Shown: positions 1 to 11,879 of the stretch, one piece after another
How positions within the stretch are numbered: position 1 is the first letter of the stretch
Layout of the letters: the number at the start of each line of letters is the position of its first letter
Assembly (NCBI GenBank): GCA_032622095.1
Contig: CP136067.1
Coordinates: forward strand, 133,927,990 to 133,991,989
Source of the DNA: Siphonodentalium dalli
Lineage: Eukaryota; Mollusca; Scaphopoda; Gadilida; Siphonodentaliidae
DNA: 64,000 nt
Direction of reading: 5' to 3'
The notes under the pieces: generated by a model
Database searches by the model: none
What the model saw: only the letters and a program-made list of their open reading frames with translations
Told to the model about the DNA's origin: nothing
Made by a program: the position numbers and the translations under genes

Positions 1-870
1 CCCCTCTTCCCTTCCGGGCATCCCTGATGCGAACGGCGCGACTTTTGATATATTTAAACCACACCATTAGATTCCTCATATTATGGTGATGATTATATTT
101 TTGCCCCTCCCCCTTTTCTGCCCCTGACAACAACGGCGTCCCTTTAGAAAATTCTAACCCTCGCCATTATCTTTCTCGTAAAAGTTACCTATATTAGACC
201 CCTTTTGTGCCATCTAGGTGGTCCACTGTGAATTTCTATAAAACACAAACAGACAGACAGACATTCGCAAATATAGATATAGATGTTGGTACAAATCCCC
301 TCCCCATCCCTGACTCGAGAGGCGCCACTTTTGACATCTCTACACCACAAACTAATAGTCATCATATGATGGCGATGACTATATATAAGTTTGGCTGATA
401 TCGGTGACGAATCACATTCTCAAATTGTGTGCGCACTCCTATCTCTGACCCATACGGCACCTATTTGCGTGCTTAACCACACAATTATATTTCGCGTATC
501 AGAGGAGAATATATATACAATATGATGGGAATCGGCAAAATATATCATATAATTTGGTGCCACTTACCTCCCCCAACGCTGTCTCGAACGGCGCCACTTT
601 TGACAACTTTATCCCACATCATTAGACTCTTCATATCATGAAGATGGTTATGCGTCAAATTGGTATAAATCGGCGACAAAAATATTATCAATTGTGTGCC
701 CCTCCCACTTTTCTGTCTCTGAAACCAACTACTTCAGTTTATAAAGTTTTAACCTGGGCCAGTACCTTCCACTTAAACCGTTACCCAGCAAAACCCCATC
801 CAGATGATTCCGCATTAATTTCTATAGAACACACAGACTGACATTCGCAAATATAGATACACACCAAATA
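1..870. repeat. Diverged tandem repeat, about three units of 270-290 bp
   Basis: A recurring segment built around a 'GGCGCCACTTTTGACA'-like core appears near 28, 316 and 583. Each copy is followed by a CCACA..ATTAGA..TCAT..ATGATG stretch and then by a 'CAAATTGTGTGC' stretch. A second shared module, 'ACATTCGCAAATATAGATA', occurs near 264 and 842 after a run of CAGACAGACA. The copies differ by many substitutions and indels. Short open frames inside it are composition effects. It looks like stacked 3' ends of a dispersed repeat or an old satellite. I see no protein homology. Confidence 0.6.
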
Positions 871-1560
871 CTAGATTTTAAGACGATTTTGGGATAATAG
901 ATCAATAGCAACGGTTAGTGTAAACAATATTTTATTTCTCAAAAAGGCACATAAATACATATATAACATACACAAATATACATATGAGATAAAGGTATCT
1001 GGCAGTAAGCCTATGCTTATTCGTGGCCATTTCCGCGATATAAAATTTCTTCATGATATATTTTGGTCTCAAGTGATGAATTGTCCGTTCCACAGACACC
1101 CGCGAGCATATCCGCGGCTGATCGCCGCAAGTCCGACCCCCCCCCCGGATTACATAATTTAACTGTGAGAGCGCTCTTATTTATTTTCACTACTCTTTGG
1201 ATGAGATATGTATATCTGTTAGTAATGGAACTCAGTTAAATCGTTTGGTTCTATCTATGAACTTTTGGAGTGACATGAAATAGCAACGGTTGATCCGGGC
1301 ATGACGGTAAATATTACAAACACAGGCACTCAAATTGCTATATGCCTTACTTGTCATTGACATGAATTATCATTCATCAAGATATTTGGCACAATATATA
1401 TGATATATATTTGTTGAAAACAAATAAGATAGGGCAGAACGGGGTCTGTTAGCAGAAAACAATGGGGTGATTTTTTCCTGACTAGTCAATGTCATACCAT
1501 GCAATGGAATTTGTTCTTTAACAGTGTATAGCATAAGAAAGACATACTCAGTCAACAACC
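871..1560. other. Non-coding; 5' flank of the lectin gene
   Basis: No credible ORF. There is a ten-base C run at 1137-1146. The region directly upstream of the lectin start presumably holds its promoter, but I see no clear TATA box, so none is annotated. Confidence 0.4.
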
Positions 1561-1861
1561 ATGGAAATCTTCACTCTGGCCATCACCTTGTTGCATATTC
1601 TCGGCACCGTGGAATCGGTCGCACAGAAATTCAAACGGATCTTTGAACTGGACGGAGTACACAGACCAGGTGCGTTCGAGACTCACTCCGGAATCTACAA
1701 CGACATCAGATGCGCTAAAAAGTGTTTTAGAAATGGGTGTGTGAGCTTCGTCTACCATGTCGGAGATAAGAAATGTTATCTCTACGACTGGCCTCTGACG
1801 CCATCTACAGCCGGCTTAACGTTTCCAGGAGGCAGCATGGCATATTTGGCTGCGCATGACG
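1561..1861 (+). CDS. Secreted PAN/apple plus C-type lectin protein, exon 1 (signal peptide and PAN domain)
   Basis: This is exon 1 of a three-exon gene (1561-1861, 4544-4735, 5090-5355) predicting about 252 residues. The start is an ATG with a good Kozak context (AACAACCATGG). Residues 1-20 are a hydrophobic signal peptide, so the product should be secreted. Cysteines at 51, 55, 60 and 72, with the FVYH and CYLYDW segments, fit the PAN/apple fold, which binds protein or carbohydrate. The exon probably ends at 1861 with donor G|GTGAGG, phase 1. All three exons join in phase 1 and the reading frame stays open across both joins. Known PAN plus lectin proteins in invertebrates are usually recognition or immune-type proteins, so the role here is inferred. 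Reading through the donor would add an unspliced tail ending at 2013, which is a possible short isoform. Confidence 0.75.
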
Positions 1862-4543
1862 GTGAGGAAACGTGTGACCTATTTTCTGAGATGGGGGACC
1901 AAAACACAACTAATATACGGGCTTACGGTCGATGCTTTCGTAATTTATATTTTCATGATTCGCCACTCAAATGTTGTAGCTTATTATTTGATCCATTTGT
2001 AGACAACCCGTGATTTACTTAATATAAGATCACTGGTAAGTTTAGAACCACATAGGGCATGGATAGAACGGAAAAAGTGGATTCACTCATATTGACTGGA
2101 ACAAAATATAATGACGAACGTCTATGTATATAACCCAATGGATATAATTATCTTTGTACATGTAACTATGTCTGTTCTTTCGCATGATGGCTATATGAAG
2201 TCTAGCACCGTTTCCACTCCATTCTTTGATTTCTTGGAAATGATGCCATGGTCTATCGAATCTCCATGCGATTTGGTATCGAGGTTCGCAAACCGGGGAA
2301 TTTTCATAAGAGGGCACAAATCGGACAATAGCGTCCAATGAGATGTCAAGAAGTTATGTTTGAATTATCTCCGTTTTATTGTACAATGTCGGTTCTGTTG
2401 TGTCTATATTTCAATCTGGCACCGTGAAGGTGGCGGTATTCGGGCACCCATGGTGCAACCTATCCTGGCTTACATATACATGCATGCAGCTCTCTCTCTC
2501 TCTCCACATTTGGTCCTTCCGTAATTTAGTGTGAAACAATTGTATTCCAAACCAAAAAATAACGTAGAGAATTACAATGATCGAACAGAATAACGCTCGG
2601 TGATTGGTGAGGGATGATTTGAATAACGCTCGGTGATTGGTGAGGGATGATTTGAATAACGCTCGGTGATTGGTGGGGGTGATTTGAATAACGCTCGGTG
2701 ATTGGTGAGGGATGATTTGAATAACGCTCGGTGATTGGTGAGGGATGATATGAATAACGCTCGGTGATTGGTGAGGGATGATATGAATAACGCTCGGTGA
2801 TTGGTGAGGGAATGATATGAATAACGCTCGGTGATTGGTGAGGGATGATTTGAATAACGCTCGGTGATTGGTGAGGGATGATTTGAATAACGCTCGGTGA
2901 TTGGTGAGGGATGATATGAATAACGCTCGGTGATTGGTGAGGGATGATTTGAATAACGCTCGGTGATTGGTGAGGGATGATTTGAATCGGTTGTGACCAC
3001 AAATCATTCGTCTTTTTTGTGACTGCTCCATGTTGATTCAATTGGATATTTGAAACCATGAGTTCACCTTTACATTTTTCAAGACTATATTTAAAAGAAA
3101 CGGCACTCTACTGTCAACAATATGACCAGTTTTCTCCAAGAATATCGGATTAAATCCCACAGAACATCGCAGTATTTCTCGAGATTACACCACCTGAATT
3201 TAACTATTAAAGAACCATTGTCCATAAAACCACCACCTGTACGTTTTATATACCCGAAAATAATTGATCGTTCCCATCAGTGAAGGCTTTTATGACCAGA
3301 TATCCAAACGATAATACGTTTCGAATTTTTGTCAGCTTGGCACACATTCCAATAATGGCCTCTACTAAAGATAGCTAATGCTTTCGTCACCAAAAGCGTT
3401 ACATATTAAAGAGTGTTATACAAAATAAGCTTTTGTGATATTTTCCGGCATATAAGTTACTGAATTATTATGCTTTTAAAGTTATTATAAATTTTCGCGA
3501 TGACTGTGCGGCACCAATCATGTTGTTTGCAAGTCATATTCTTCCGTCTGGAATTCAATGCCGATGAGCACACGCGACATAGTAAATGTCATCTTATTCT
3601 TAATACCCAAAAAATCCCATAACCCATGTAATATCCGAATTATATATCAACTGTCCGGTCCCGATACTAACGTAAAATCCCAGGATGATTTATAATAATA
3701 ATATACAGGGGCCCTTGATGATACATGGGGAGAACGACACCCGAAAAGCCATGTGCTTACTTTCGTTCTCCCTTTCTACCAGATATATCATATATTACCA
3801 TATCCATTATATCAGTTCCTTGTATATTTCCATGTTCAATGTATATTACGTAACATAATTAGATATTTGGTGGATAAATAAACAATGCTTAAAGCAAGTC
3901 ATATTATTTTACCTGTATGGTAAGCGGGTAAGTGGCTTGTGAAATAGTGAATTATTTGTTGTGAAATCTGACCGTTGATATTTTATGTAAAATGTGACTG
4001 TTTAAGATTAGTCATTTTCTTGGTGTTTTTATAGAAAACAAATACAGATTCGGTAACACATATCCGCAGATATGCCGCATTGAAGTGTTAATACTATCGT
4101 GCATCAACTTAACAGGCTATAGATATAATTTGTTTGAAATGTATTTTGTAAGACTACATTGTTCAGTAATAGTTACATCAGCCCTGTGTGTTAGGGAAAT
4201 TATCTTCCGCGATTGTACATTTGATCATGTTGAGTGTGTTTTATTGAGGGGTATGTCGCTGTGACCATCGGAACACATTTACAGTGAACCGAATTGCTCC
4301 CAATGTTCCCAGCGGCCGCAGCGCAATTCCCTTCGACAAAACTAACAATGCATTCATTTCTTAAATTAATGAGATAGCACGACGATTTGTTCATAATAGC
4401 TTATACAATAATTGAATGATAGTATAACTTCTATGTACCACCATGAATTATGTGGGTGTAAACTATCTCGTTGTAAAAATAATGTGGCACCAATATTGCG
4501 GCAAGAACTATTGAGAATAATTTGCGTGAATCATTCCTTTCAG
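1862..4543 (+). other. Intron 1 of the lectin gene
   Basis: It runs from donor GTGAGG at 1862 to acceptor CCTTTCAG ending at 4543, 2,682 bases, phase 1. It holds the 33-bp minisatellite at 2585-2988. A short inverted repeat, GGGAGAACGA near 3727 and TCGTTCTCCC near 3764, could form a small hairpin. No coding signal is visible in the rest, 2989-4543. Confidence 0.65.
2585..2988. repeat. Minisatellite, 12 units of 33 bp
   Basis: Twelve near-identical units share the core AACGCTCGGTGATTGGTG, starting near 2588, 2621, 2654, 2686, 2719, 2752, 2785, 2819, 2852, 2885, 2918 and 2951. One unit is a base short (GGTGGGGGTG) and one has an extra A. Two variants of the linker occur, GATGATTTG and GATGATATG, in blocks, so the array seems to have grown by multi-unit duplication. 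Because 33 is a multiple of three, long minus-strand frames stay open across it. These are artefacts. Confidence 0.95.
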
Positions 4544-4735
4544 TGGTCGTTCCGGGTCGGTTCCTGTCTCATTACGTTGCAGAGGAACGAGAAGTTTGGT
4601 ATATCCGCCTCGACGAGAAGATCAATAGTTGGGATACAGCAAGATCTAAATGTTCACAGATGGGAGGAGAAATGCCAACCTTGCTCGGCAACGATATATA
4701 TGACGTGTTCAATGGTCTCGATGCTGCATATCCCG
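4544..4735 (+). CDS. Lectin gene exon 2: N-terminal half of the C-type lectin domain
   Basis: It begins after CCTTTCAG at 4543 and ends before G|GTAAGT at 4736, with phase 1 on both sides. It encodes the first half of a short-form C-type lectin domain: aromatic strand EVWYIRL, helix WDTARSKC with the first conserved cysteine, then GGEMPTLL and DIYDVFNGL. The pattern 'SWDTARSKC..MGGEMPTL' is characteristic of the family, where the first helix follows an aromatic strand. A decayed copy of this exon lies at about 25,636-25,760. Confidence 0.8.
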
Positions 4736-5089
4736 GTAAGTAGCGCTTAGCGATCGATAATCTGTGCTCATCGACACGAAGCAACATCTGACAGATATCC
4801 CATTGGTTACCATCTGATTATTACCAATACAACTTCCCTTTATTATTGTGATAGCTTGAAATATTGAAACTCATCTTAATGCATTCCGTCTACATGAACT
4901 TATCTGCACTACTGGAATAACAAATTGGTAATAGTGTCGTCTGCATAGCGCCATTTACACTCTGCTTGTGTGGTATAATGAAAGCTATAATATCTACAAA
5001 CGGTTGACATCAAATATGATGGTCGGAATGTTCGTAATAATTAAGTTAAATTCATGCATGTACTTAGCCAGATATTGTGTTTGTTTCAG
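4736..5089 (+). other. Intron 2 of the lectin gene
   Basis: It runs from donor GTAAGT to acceptor TTGTTTCAG, 354 bases, phase 1. No other feature was recognised. Confidence 0.75.
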
Positions 5090-5355
5090 ATGTCCTGAAA
5101 ACAGCCGATTACGATGGTTACTGGATAGCAACGACGGAGAACAACGGAGAATGGGTAAACGTTGATGGGTCGTTAGCCACGCCCCTCAATTGGCACGATG
5201 GTGAACCAAACACGGGTCCTGGTGCATGTGTCATCATTGACCATGACAAAATCTACTTCCCAAATGCAATTCCCACATTCCAACTGGACGACCTTCTTTG
5301 CATTGAAGTCGGACATTGGAGTCCGCGGTATGTCTGCCGATTCACTCACCTTTAG
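5090..5355 (+). CDS. Lectin gene exon 3: C-terminal half of the C-type lectin domain and stop
   Basis: It starts after TTGTTTCAG and ends at TAG 5353-5355. The peptide contains YWIATTENNGEW, LNWHDGEPN, GACV, LDDLLC and YVCRFTHL. EPN is the calcium-dependent sugar-binding motif usually linked to mannose-type specificity. The WND motif expected just before the third cysteine is LDD here, so calcium binding may be altered. The four conserved cysteines (SKC from exon 2, GAC, LLC and YVC) would form the two standard disulphides. The domain ends right at the stop, with no membrane anchor, which fits a secreted protein. Relatives of this exon, including its 3' flank, lie at 33.4-33.9 kb. Confidence 0.85.
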
Positions 5356-6193
5356 ATCAGACAAAATGTCACAGGGATGATATTGGTAGTCACTGGTCCA
5401 TTAGTCCGATCGTTCGATAATTCAGGGGAAATAGTACTAGTGACAGTAGAGGTAGTGGTAAGCGATCCCAAAACGTGATCACACGTGCGCATGCGTCTGG
5501 GTTCCGATTGCAATGCGACAAAGAAAGATTCAACTACATGTTTGTATCTGGTAATGGCATAGGGTTGTTCATGCACATTTCGCCAGGTTTTCCAGACAAG
5601 TTTGTTTGCATGTGTCATAAATTATGAATACCGTTTGTGGTGTGATTGTAAATATTTATATTCAAGAAACGCAGTTTGAACATGCACGATTCGATAGAGT
5701 ATTCATCGCTGGATATAGATTTCAATCACGCACGTGTTCTTCAGCTTACTATTTATGATCTTTATATATGGGGCATATGCCAATACCCTTGTTGACACAT
5801 CATGGGATGGAACAATGTCGCTGGAAAGCTGTCGGTCAGTAAACAACTCACTCTGAAATGACTTGTATATTTGAGCTTATCCCACGGCAGATAATTTTAT
5901 GTGAACACTATTATACAAGTTCGTCTTCGAGCTATCGGAAATATTTCTTGCATGTTTTCTTGCGCTAAATTATTAAATTTAATTATGGGTGTGTACACCG
6001 ATACGTAATAACATGGTCTTCATCATAAAACATAACTTCGTTCCTTATAGAATTGTGTCTTTTCCAACAATCAGCAATTGATATATATTGTATCAAAACA
6101 GGATATGCTTTATTAAATATAATACCAATATAATCTGGCTACTGGCAGGACAATAACGTCAACACAGCTGCATTTGGGAATATCATTCTGTTC
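5356..6193. other. 3' flank of the lectin gene, non-coding
   Basis: No AATAAA lies close to the stop, so the transcript end is not located. Bases 5376-5440 resemble 33,872-33,930, downstream of the exon-3 relic, so the old duplication included this flank (GGTCCATTAGTCCGA is shared). The rest shows nothing. Confidence 0.4.
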
Positions 6194-6577
6194 TTAAAGG
6201 CCCACTTAATTTTCGAACCCCCAGATATATTTTTCTCCAAAACATTGTATTATCGAATTATTGGGTGCAATAAACTCTGAACATGTTTTCGTTGAAATAT
6301 CGTGTGTTCTTTGCTCAAGTTTCATTATTTTCAATGGAAGGGGAATAACTCTATATCTTAAGATATACAGTTACACCCGTCCATTGAAAATTCATTTTTG
6401 GTTTGAAATATGTTGATTCTGGGAGTCATAACGGGGGAAATCTTTTTATTATTTCAACTGTTTTATATTTTTATATGGGTATTTTAATCATATTTTATGG
6501 CATAGATTGTTATTAAAACCGTATATCAAGGCACTACAAAAAAAAGTCGGCAAGTCGAAAATTAAATGGGCCTTTAA
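6194..6577. mobile_element. MITE with AGGCCCA ends and TTAA target duplication
   Basis: The left end AGGCCCACTTAATTTTCGA (6198 onward) and the right end TCGAAAATTAAATGGGCCT (ending 6573) are inverted repeats with one mismatch. Both are bordered by TTAA (6194-6197, 6574-6577). A TTAA duplication is typical of piggyBac-like transposons. The body is about 376 bases with no transposase, so it is non-autonomous. Confidence 0.75.
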
Positions 6578-7337
6578 TATGCGATCACGGTGGTACTCTC
6601 TTATGTCGCTGATAAGAAGACCTAGGCAGCATATACTAACCTATACTAGCAGAAAGAACAAGAAACACATAAATATGTTTTTACTTTTGTCATAAGTGAC
6701 CATCCAGTGAGGAAATTCCGCATGTTTAAACCATTTGTAAATGTTTTCTGCAACATTAGTCAGTCTTCACTACACTGAAAGATAACTCTAGAATACTGAT
6801 AAATATGGTGGTAAGAAATATATTTCCAGGTGGCAATGTTACTGAATGCCTCGAATAGATGCCCGCGGTGATACTTCCCTGTGTCGATATATATTTATTG
6901 GGCATATATACTTTTGAACTACTGAACCTTAGGATCACACAGGCATCGAGCAACAAACCTTTAGATTATTGAACTGTCGGACTACTGGACCATTGATTAA
7001 CTGTATTCACTGCATGTACACTCGTGTACTTATTCGCAAAACGATATCCGACTTAAATTGGACGCGGAAGCAAAATATGAGCTAGAAGGCATTATGTCAG
7101 AACGTGATCAGACGAGACGTATACGTACGCTGTTTTAAAGCTTAATCCCTCAGTATATTGATACTATTACCATTCAAAAAGATATATCCTCATCTGTTTT
7201 AGCTGATAGCTGATGTCCATTATCCTGACAATATTTGCCCATCATACCCGATGTAAAGTGAATTGCTCTCATCAGAATTGGATAATTCCGCGCCAAATTT
7301 AAGTCGGATAACCAGTTTGAATCGTCTGATTGACAAT
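6578..7337. other. Non-coding, nothing recognised
   Basis: Only short chance frames are present. No repeat structure stands out. Confidence 0.4.
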
Positions 7338-7462
7338 ATACATGTATTCACACCATATATATACATTTCCAACATACGTGTGGTCAAAACATACATGTAC
7401 TCACAGCATACGTGTGTTCACAGCATACATGTATTCATAACATACCTGTATTCACAGCGATG
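7338..7462. repeat. Short tandem repeat, about seven units of 17-18 bp
   Basis: Degenerate units of the type ACATGTATTCACAGCAT recur, alternating ACATGT and ACGTGT. The 160-residue frame that crosses it has no recognisable domain and is judged non-coding. Confidence 0.75.
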
Positions 7463-8650
7463 CAACAATCAATTGCAGTTTCGTATTCCAAGGCATAACC
7501 AGTTGAAAACTATCTCGAGATACTACAAAATAAAGAAGCCACAATCAATTCAGCCCAATAAAAAACAAATGTTGGTATGCAGACTGGTCCACTCAACCAG
7601 TATCAGTGATACCTTGTCATCTGAGTACTTGGCTATTGACCATGGCTTCAAACTCATCTCAGCCCGATGTCCATTTATCAGCAGACATGACATGGGAATT
7701 CTCAAATATATAAACTTATGCATTTGTAGTTGTCTTTCCCGATGAAGATAACAAAGCTGTACAGGTATGTGTAGTACAGCACTGGTTAGTACAGTCATAC
7801 ATGTATGCATACTCAAAGCATAACTATATGCAATCAAAGAATATATGAGAGTCTAACAGTGCCAGTTGGCGAACAGACTGTATAGTTTCGCGGAATTATA
7901 CATATTGATTTATTAAATGTGTAAACAACTTATTACATTGCAGCAGTTTATTGACCTGCATGCTTGTGTTCGCATTAACTATACGTTGTTATCAGACACT
8001 TTGCAACAATCAGACAAAGGGAAAACATGACACAAATGTTGAGCGCACAGTGGGACATTATAACATTATAAAAAAACATGGGCTCGTCCGATGTTACTAC
8101 AGAAGTATAGTACATTGTTTGTAAGAGTCAAAAAAGAGCAATATATCCTTCGAGCGCTTTGCAATTATTTCTAACTTTGAGTTATCTTTGGTTTTCACTT
8201 CGAACCAGCTGGAATTTATGTTCCTTACTTTTGCGTCATCCGTGACGTCATTTCATGTATGTGGGGCGACATTCAGACTCGCTCAATTGTCTTGATGCAT
8301 CACTAAGCGGTGTGACTTAAAGCTATATGCGCGTATAGCGATATATCAGGTCGCGCGCTACCACATCAAGCAACCAAAGCACACAGTTCATTGAACTCGA
8401 AATGAGTTGTATACACCAATTGTGAGAATGAATGTACTGAATTATGTATATATATGAATTATATGTATATTGCTAAGGCTCAGGGGACCTCACTTGACCT
8501 GACCGTAACCATGTTTGCCATGAATAACTTGAAATTGTTTGCTGTCAAATGTATAAACTTTTTTTAAAATCAAAAATGTTTTGATTCAACGACATGTTCC
8601 ATTCCATATCGCCAGTGTATGTGCTCAGTGTCCGCGCTGGATCAAAATTT
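7463..8650. other. Non-coding, nothing recognised
   Basis: AT-rich sequence without a supported ORF or repeat. Confidence 0.35.
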
Positions 8651-9205
8651 ACTTTTTGCCAATTAATTTGCCAAATGAGAATATTTTTTGTCAAATTATT
8701 TTAGCATTTGCAAATGCTATCCCTGATAGTATCATTTTCTGCAACCTTATGTCTTATGTTTCGACACTCGTGGTTTGGACGACTTTTGCTATCGATAGAA
8801 AAGCAGTTAATTAATAATTATTTATATTCGCATCTCTGTTGTGGTGTATCATATAACACTAAGCCAATCACCGAACAATACAATGGTAGAAAGGTTGTTC
8901 ATCAGGACACATCACAGAAGGATTAACTATGTAAACACTACCACCACACTAAATACTAGTAATTCCTCCAACCATCGGTACTAATGGTATGAGATTAACT
9001 GTATCTTAATAGAGGTGTTTCTAAACCTTATAAAACACAACTAATATAATTATGTTGTAAGACTTTCCTAAAATGAATGATATTGATTGACCAATATTTT
9101 TCAACTTTCTTGAGGAATTAAAAAGTGACTTGCCAAAACTCATGCCAAATCAAAATATTTTTTGCCAAATGTGAATTATTATTGCCATTGGCAAATTTGG
9201 CAGCT
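8651..9205. repeat. Pair of direct repeats about 480 bp apart
   Basis: Segments near 8652-8720 and 9128-9205 share a run of TTGCCAAAT / AATATTTTTTG(C/T)CAAAT / TTTGCAAATG-type words in the same order and orientation. They are diverged. They could be the ends of an old element, or two copies of a small repeat. The interval between them holds no coding signal. Confidence 0.4.
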
Positions 9206-10565
9206 GGCAGCGCGAACCTTGTATGTGCTACATGAGCAACACTATGAGTGAAAGAATAGGAAATGTGATAATTATTTGAATTGTATTTGTTTACAGTGAA
9301 TAAGACATAATTACATTTTACAAGTCTTAATTTCAAGATGAATTTCTTTTGTGTTTGTTATACATTTGAAGCATTCAAAGTTTGTTCTGCATGTATTATA
9401 GATGGGTCAACTTGTGTGCTGTTTAATATAACGTGTTGATAGATACATTTTTATTCCAGCTGAGCCTGCTAGGTCCCTGAACCTTCATGCGCGTTGCGCA
9501 TATATAACTATTAATGAATGCTATTATGTTTGCTGTTGTTATGATGTGTTTATGTTGAGAGGGGATCGTGAGATCGCGACATTACGAGGCGCCATGGCCA
9601 GGGTCCTATGATATAAGATGACAAGTACAATGACGGGGGCCGCACGTGTGTCAAGTTATATTAACTTCGATATCCTGGTAGTGTAGTCCGTGTAAATCAT
9701 GTAATAATATCATATTCGACAAAGAAAATATTAATAATTTCTCGCCAATGCATGTTGTACATTAAGAGTTATCAACATGGTATCCTGAATTTCCAACCAA
9801 CATTCAAAGGAATGCATTGGTAGAAATTCAGTAAAATGTTATGAAACAAAAACGGAACTAGTAAATTACAAATAAATATTACACAAATTGTGTTTTATAG
9901 CATATGATCCAGTATGAATGAGTCAAACTTTCGTCGGGAGAATTGTCATTTTAGACACTGAGTTGGAATGTTGTGTTTGTTTAGATCTATTAGTAGTTAG
10001 GAGGAGGATATATTTTTGGAAATATGCAGTTAAGTATGCGTGGGCGATTTCAGGTTGATATTAGCACCTTTACGAAAGAACGGATTTTTCAATGTCGTTT
10101 GTTTTGTTAAGTAGTATTTTAAGTTTAGATGTATGGGTATCTGTATAATTTATAATGTATTTTTAAAGTTCGTTGAAACTGATTCGATTTGTTCCAGAAT
10201 TATGATTTCATCACCATTTACATGTATGAATATATAAACGACGGTCTTTGGGATGTTTCCAAGAAACAGTAGTCTGCGAATACATTACGCTGATACGAAA
10301 AATATAATGACCATTCGTTTTTGTTAGCCGGCAAGCGCAGGGATCAGTGGAAGGGTTGTGTTGTATAAAGTCGCTACATATAAGCTTTGTCAGCACTTCA
10401 ATTGTTGCTAAATTCGCGGTAATCCGCTGTGTTGCCTTAGCAAGTAAAACTTTAAAGGTGTTGTTTCCAAGAAGGAAACATAAGTATTGACACATTAACG
10501 TGTGCGCGTCGGAAACGAATTCCAGCTTCATGTTTGCTAGCATTGAATTAAAACAAATCAATTGT
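9206..10565. other. Non-coding, nothing recognised
   Basis: No supported gene. A small palindrome, ATGCGCGTTGCGCAT, lies near 9488. Confidence 0.35.
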
Positions 10566-10640
10566 TAAACGGACATGGCTCATTCGAGCATCCAAAGTTT
10601 GTCCCAATTTAAATCATCTTCGCCCAATAGACTTCTCTTA
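10566..10640 (-). repeat. End fragment of dispersed repeat family C
   Basis: AAACGGACATGGCTCATTC at the left edge also occurs at about 50,773 (same strand) and inverted at about 58,190-58,210, where longer copies are present. Only the terminal part is convincing here. Confidence 0.45.
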
Positions 10641-10874
10641 TTGTCAGTGGAATTATATAGTGCATAACTCATATTTTGCAGGAGGCACAGTAGTTTAAAA
10701 AAATTTATAGAACAGGGAATAGCATTGGTATTGAAAGCGGTATATAAAATAGCTGAGTATTTAAAGTCCGAGGCCACATACAGATCGATCACATGAATAT
10801 TGGGCTCATTTACAACGCTGCAGTGTATAAGGACATGCAAAGTAACATTTATCTAGTTCCACTTGTAACAGTGC

Positions 10875-10965
10875 TACTGGAATCTGCCTTCAAATACCTG
10901 TATGATTATTCTTGCAAGATAATTGCATGATATTTACAGGCAAATTCCGGTAGCATCATTACTAG
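10875..10965. repeat. Imperfect hairpin
   Basis: TGCTACTGGAATCTGCCT near 10,873 is inverted as AGGCAAATTCCGGTAGCA near 10,938, and the pairing extends into the flanks. The total is about 90 bases. It may be a small foldback element. Confidence 0.5.
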
Positions 10966-11014
10966 CGGCACTACAGAAATTTTACTTCGCACGTAGTTAG
11001 CTGTGGCACATATG

Positions 11015-11140
11015 CACTTTATGTGCTTGTTTCCGTTCATATTATGACACCATGTCGTTTTCTACGACAAAATGCCTGCAAAACATAGCGTGCAAACTTG
11101 CCAGCGTATGAACGTACCCTAACACCCAAAGTGCAGTCGG
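11015..11140 (+). repeat. Dispersed repeat shared with 46,405-46,530
   Basis: The two segments run in parallel. Both contain GTTCATATT.TG.CACCAT, then AAAATG.CTGCAAA, ACTTGCCAG.GTA and CAAAGT/CAAGT..GTCGG. In the second location it sits directly after the long duplication that resembles 11.88-13.63 kb. Confidence 0.6.
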
Positions 11141-11654
11141 TGTTAACAACAAATATTGAGCCGAATTTAATGCAATTAATATAGAACAAGCTATATAAAT
11201 AGTAGTTCTGAATGTAGTTTGGGTTTCTTTTATTGCCAGCTAATTCAATGTGTCCGGCGCCCTCGATGCCATACACTTCAATAAAACACACTTAAATTAT
11301 GTTAATTTAATGGGAACGATTGTCCAGGGTGTACTTATACGTACGGTATTTAAGATTTTGTTTTGCTAGAAATAGTGTAAACATATTTTTATTTCCAAAT
11401 CCAAACATAATACACATAATACACAAATGACATAAATATACAACATATAAGAGATAATGTATGGAAATGAGGATCAGACAACAAGCCCGAGGGCTTATAT
11501 GAAGTCTTCTCCTCTTTGGCGACATGCCCCTTCCCCAATAAGTGAGGGAGGGGTATCGATCAGACGGGAAATAATAGAAATAATATTTTTTAAAGGAGAA
11601 GTCACTAAGTTTAAGTTGGGATGGACACAGCGGGAAGATAGTGTTAGGGATAGC
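11141..11654. other. Non-coding, nothing recognised
   Basis: Only chance frames. Confidence 0.35.
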
Positions 11655-11715
11655 AGGAGGCAGAGAGAGAGAGAGAAAGAGAAGAGAGAGAGAGAATGAG
11701 AGGGAGAGTGAGAAA
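11655..11715. repeat. GA-rich microsatellite
   Basis: Interrupted (GA)n with the variants GAGAAAGAGAA and GAATGAGAGG. Confidence 0.9.
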
Positions 11716-11879
11716 TACGACGTCTCTACACGTAATCGAAAACATGGGATAATCTGATGTAACCAAATTTGCCAAAATCAAGATATAGTTTTAGACTCAA
11801 AATATAAATGGAATTTAATCAACCTATTGTAATATTAATACATATTTTTTTGAAACTCGTCATTATTATATGTTAGTAT

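Noticed and set aside
2411-3059. Long minus-strand frames rich in SPSVIQIIPHQ-like repeats
   Set aside because: They come from the 33-bp minisatellite, whose unit length is a multiple of three. All three minus frames stay open, which a gene would not show.
7263-7745. 160-residue plus-strand frame
   Set aside because: It starts near a short tandem repeat, has no domain and no splice or Kozak support.
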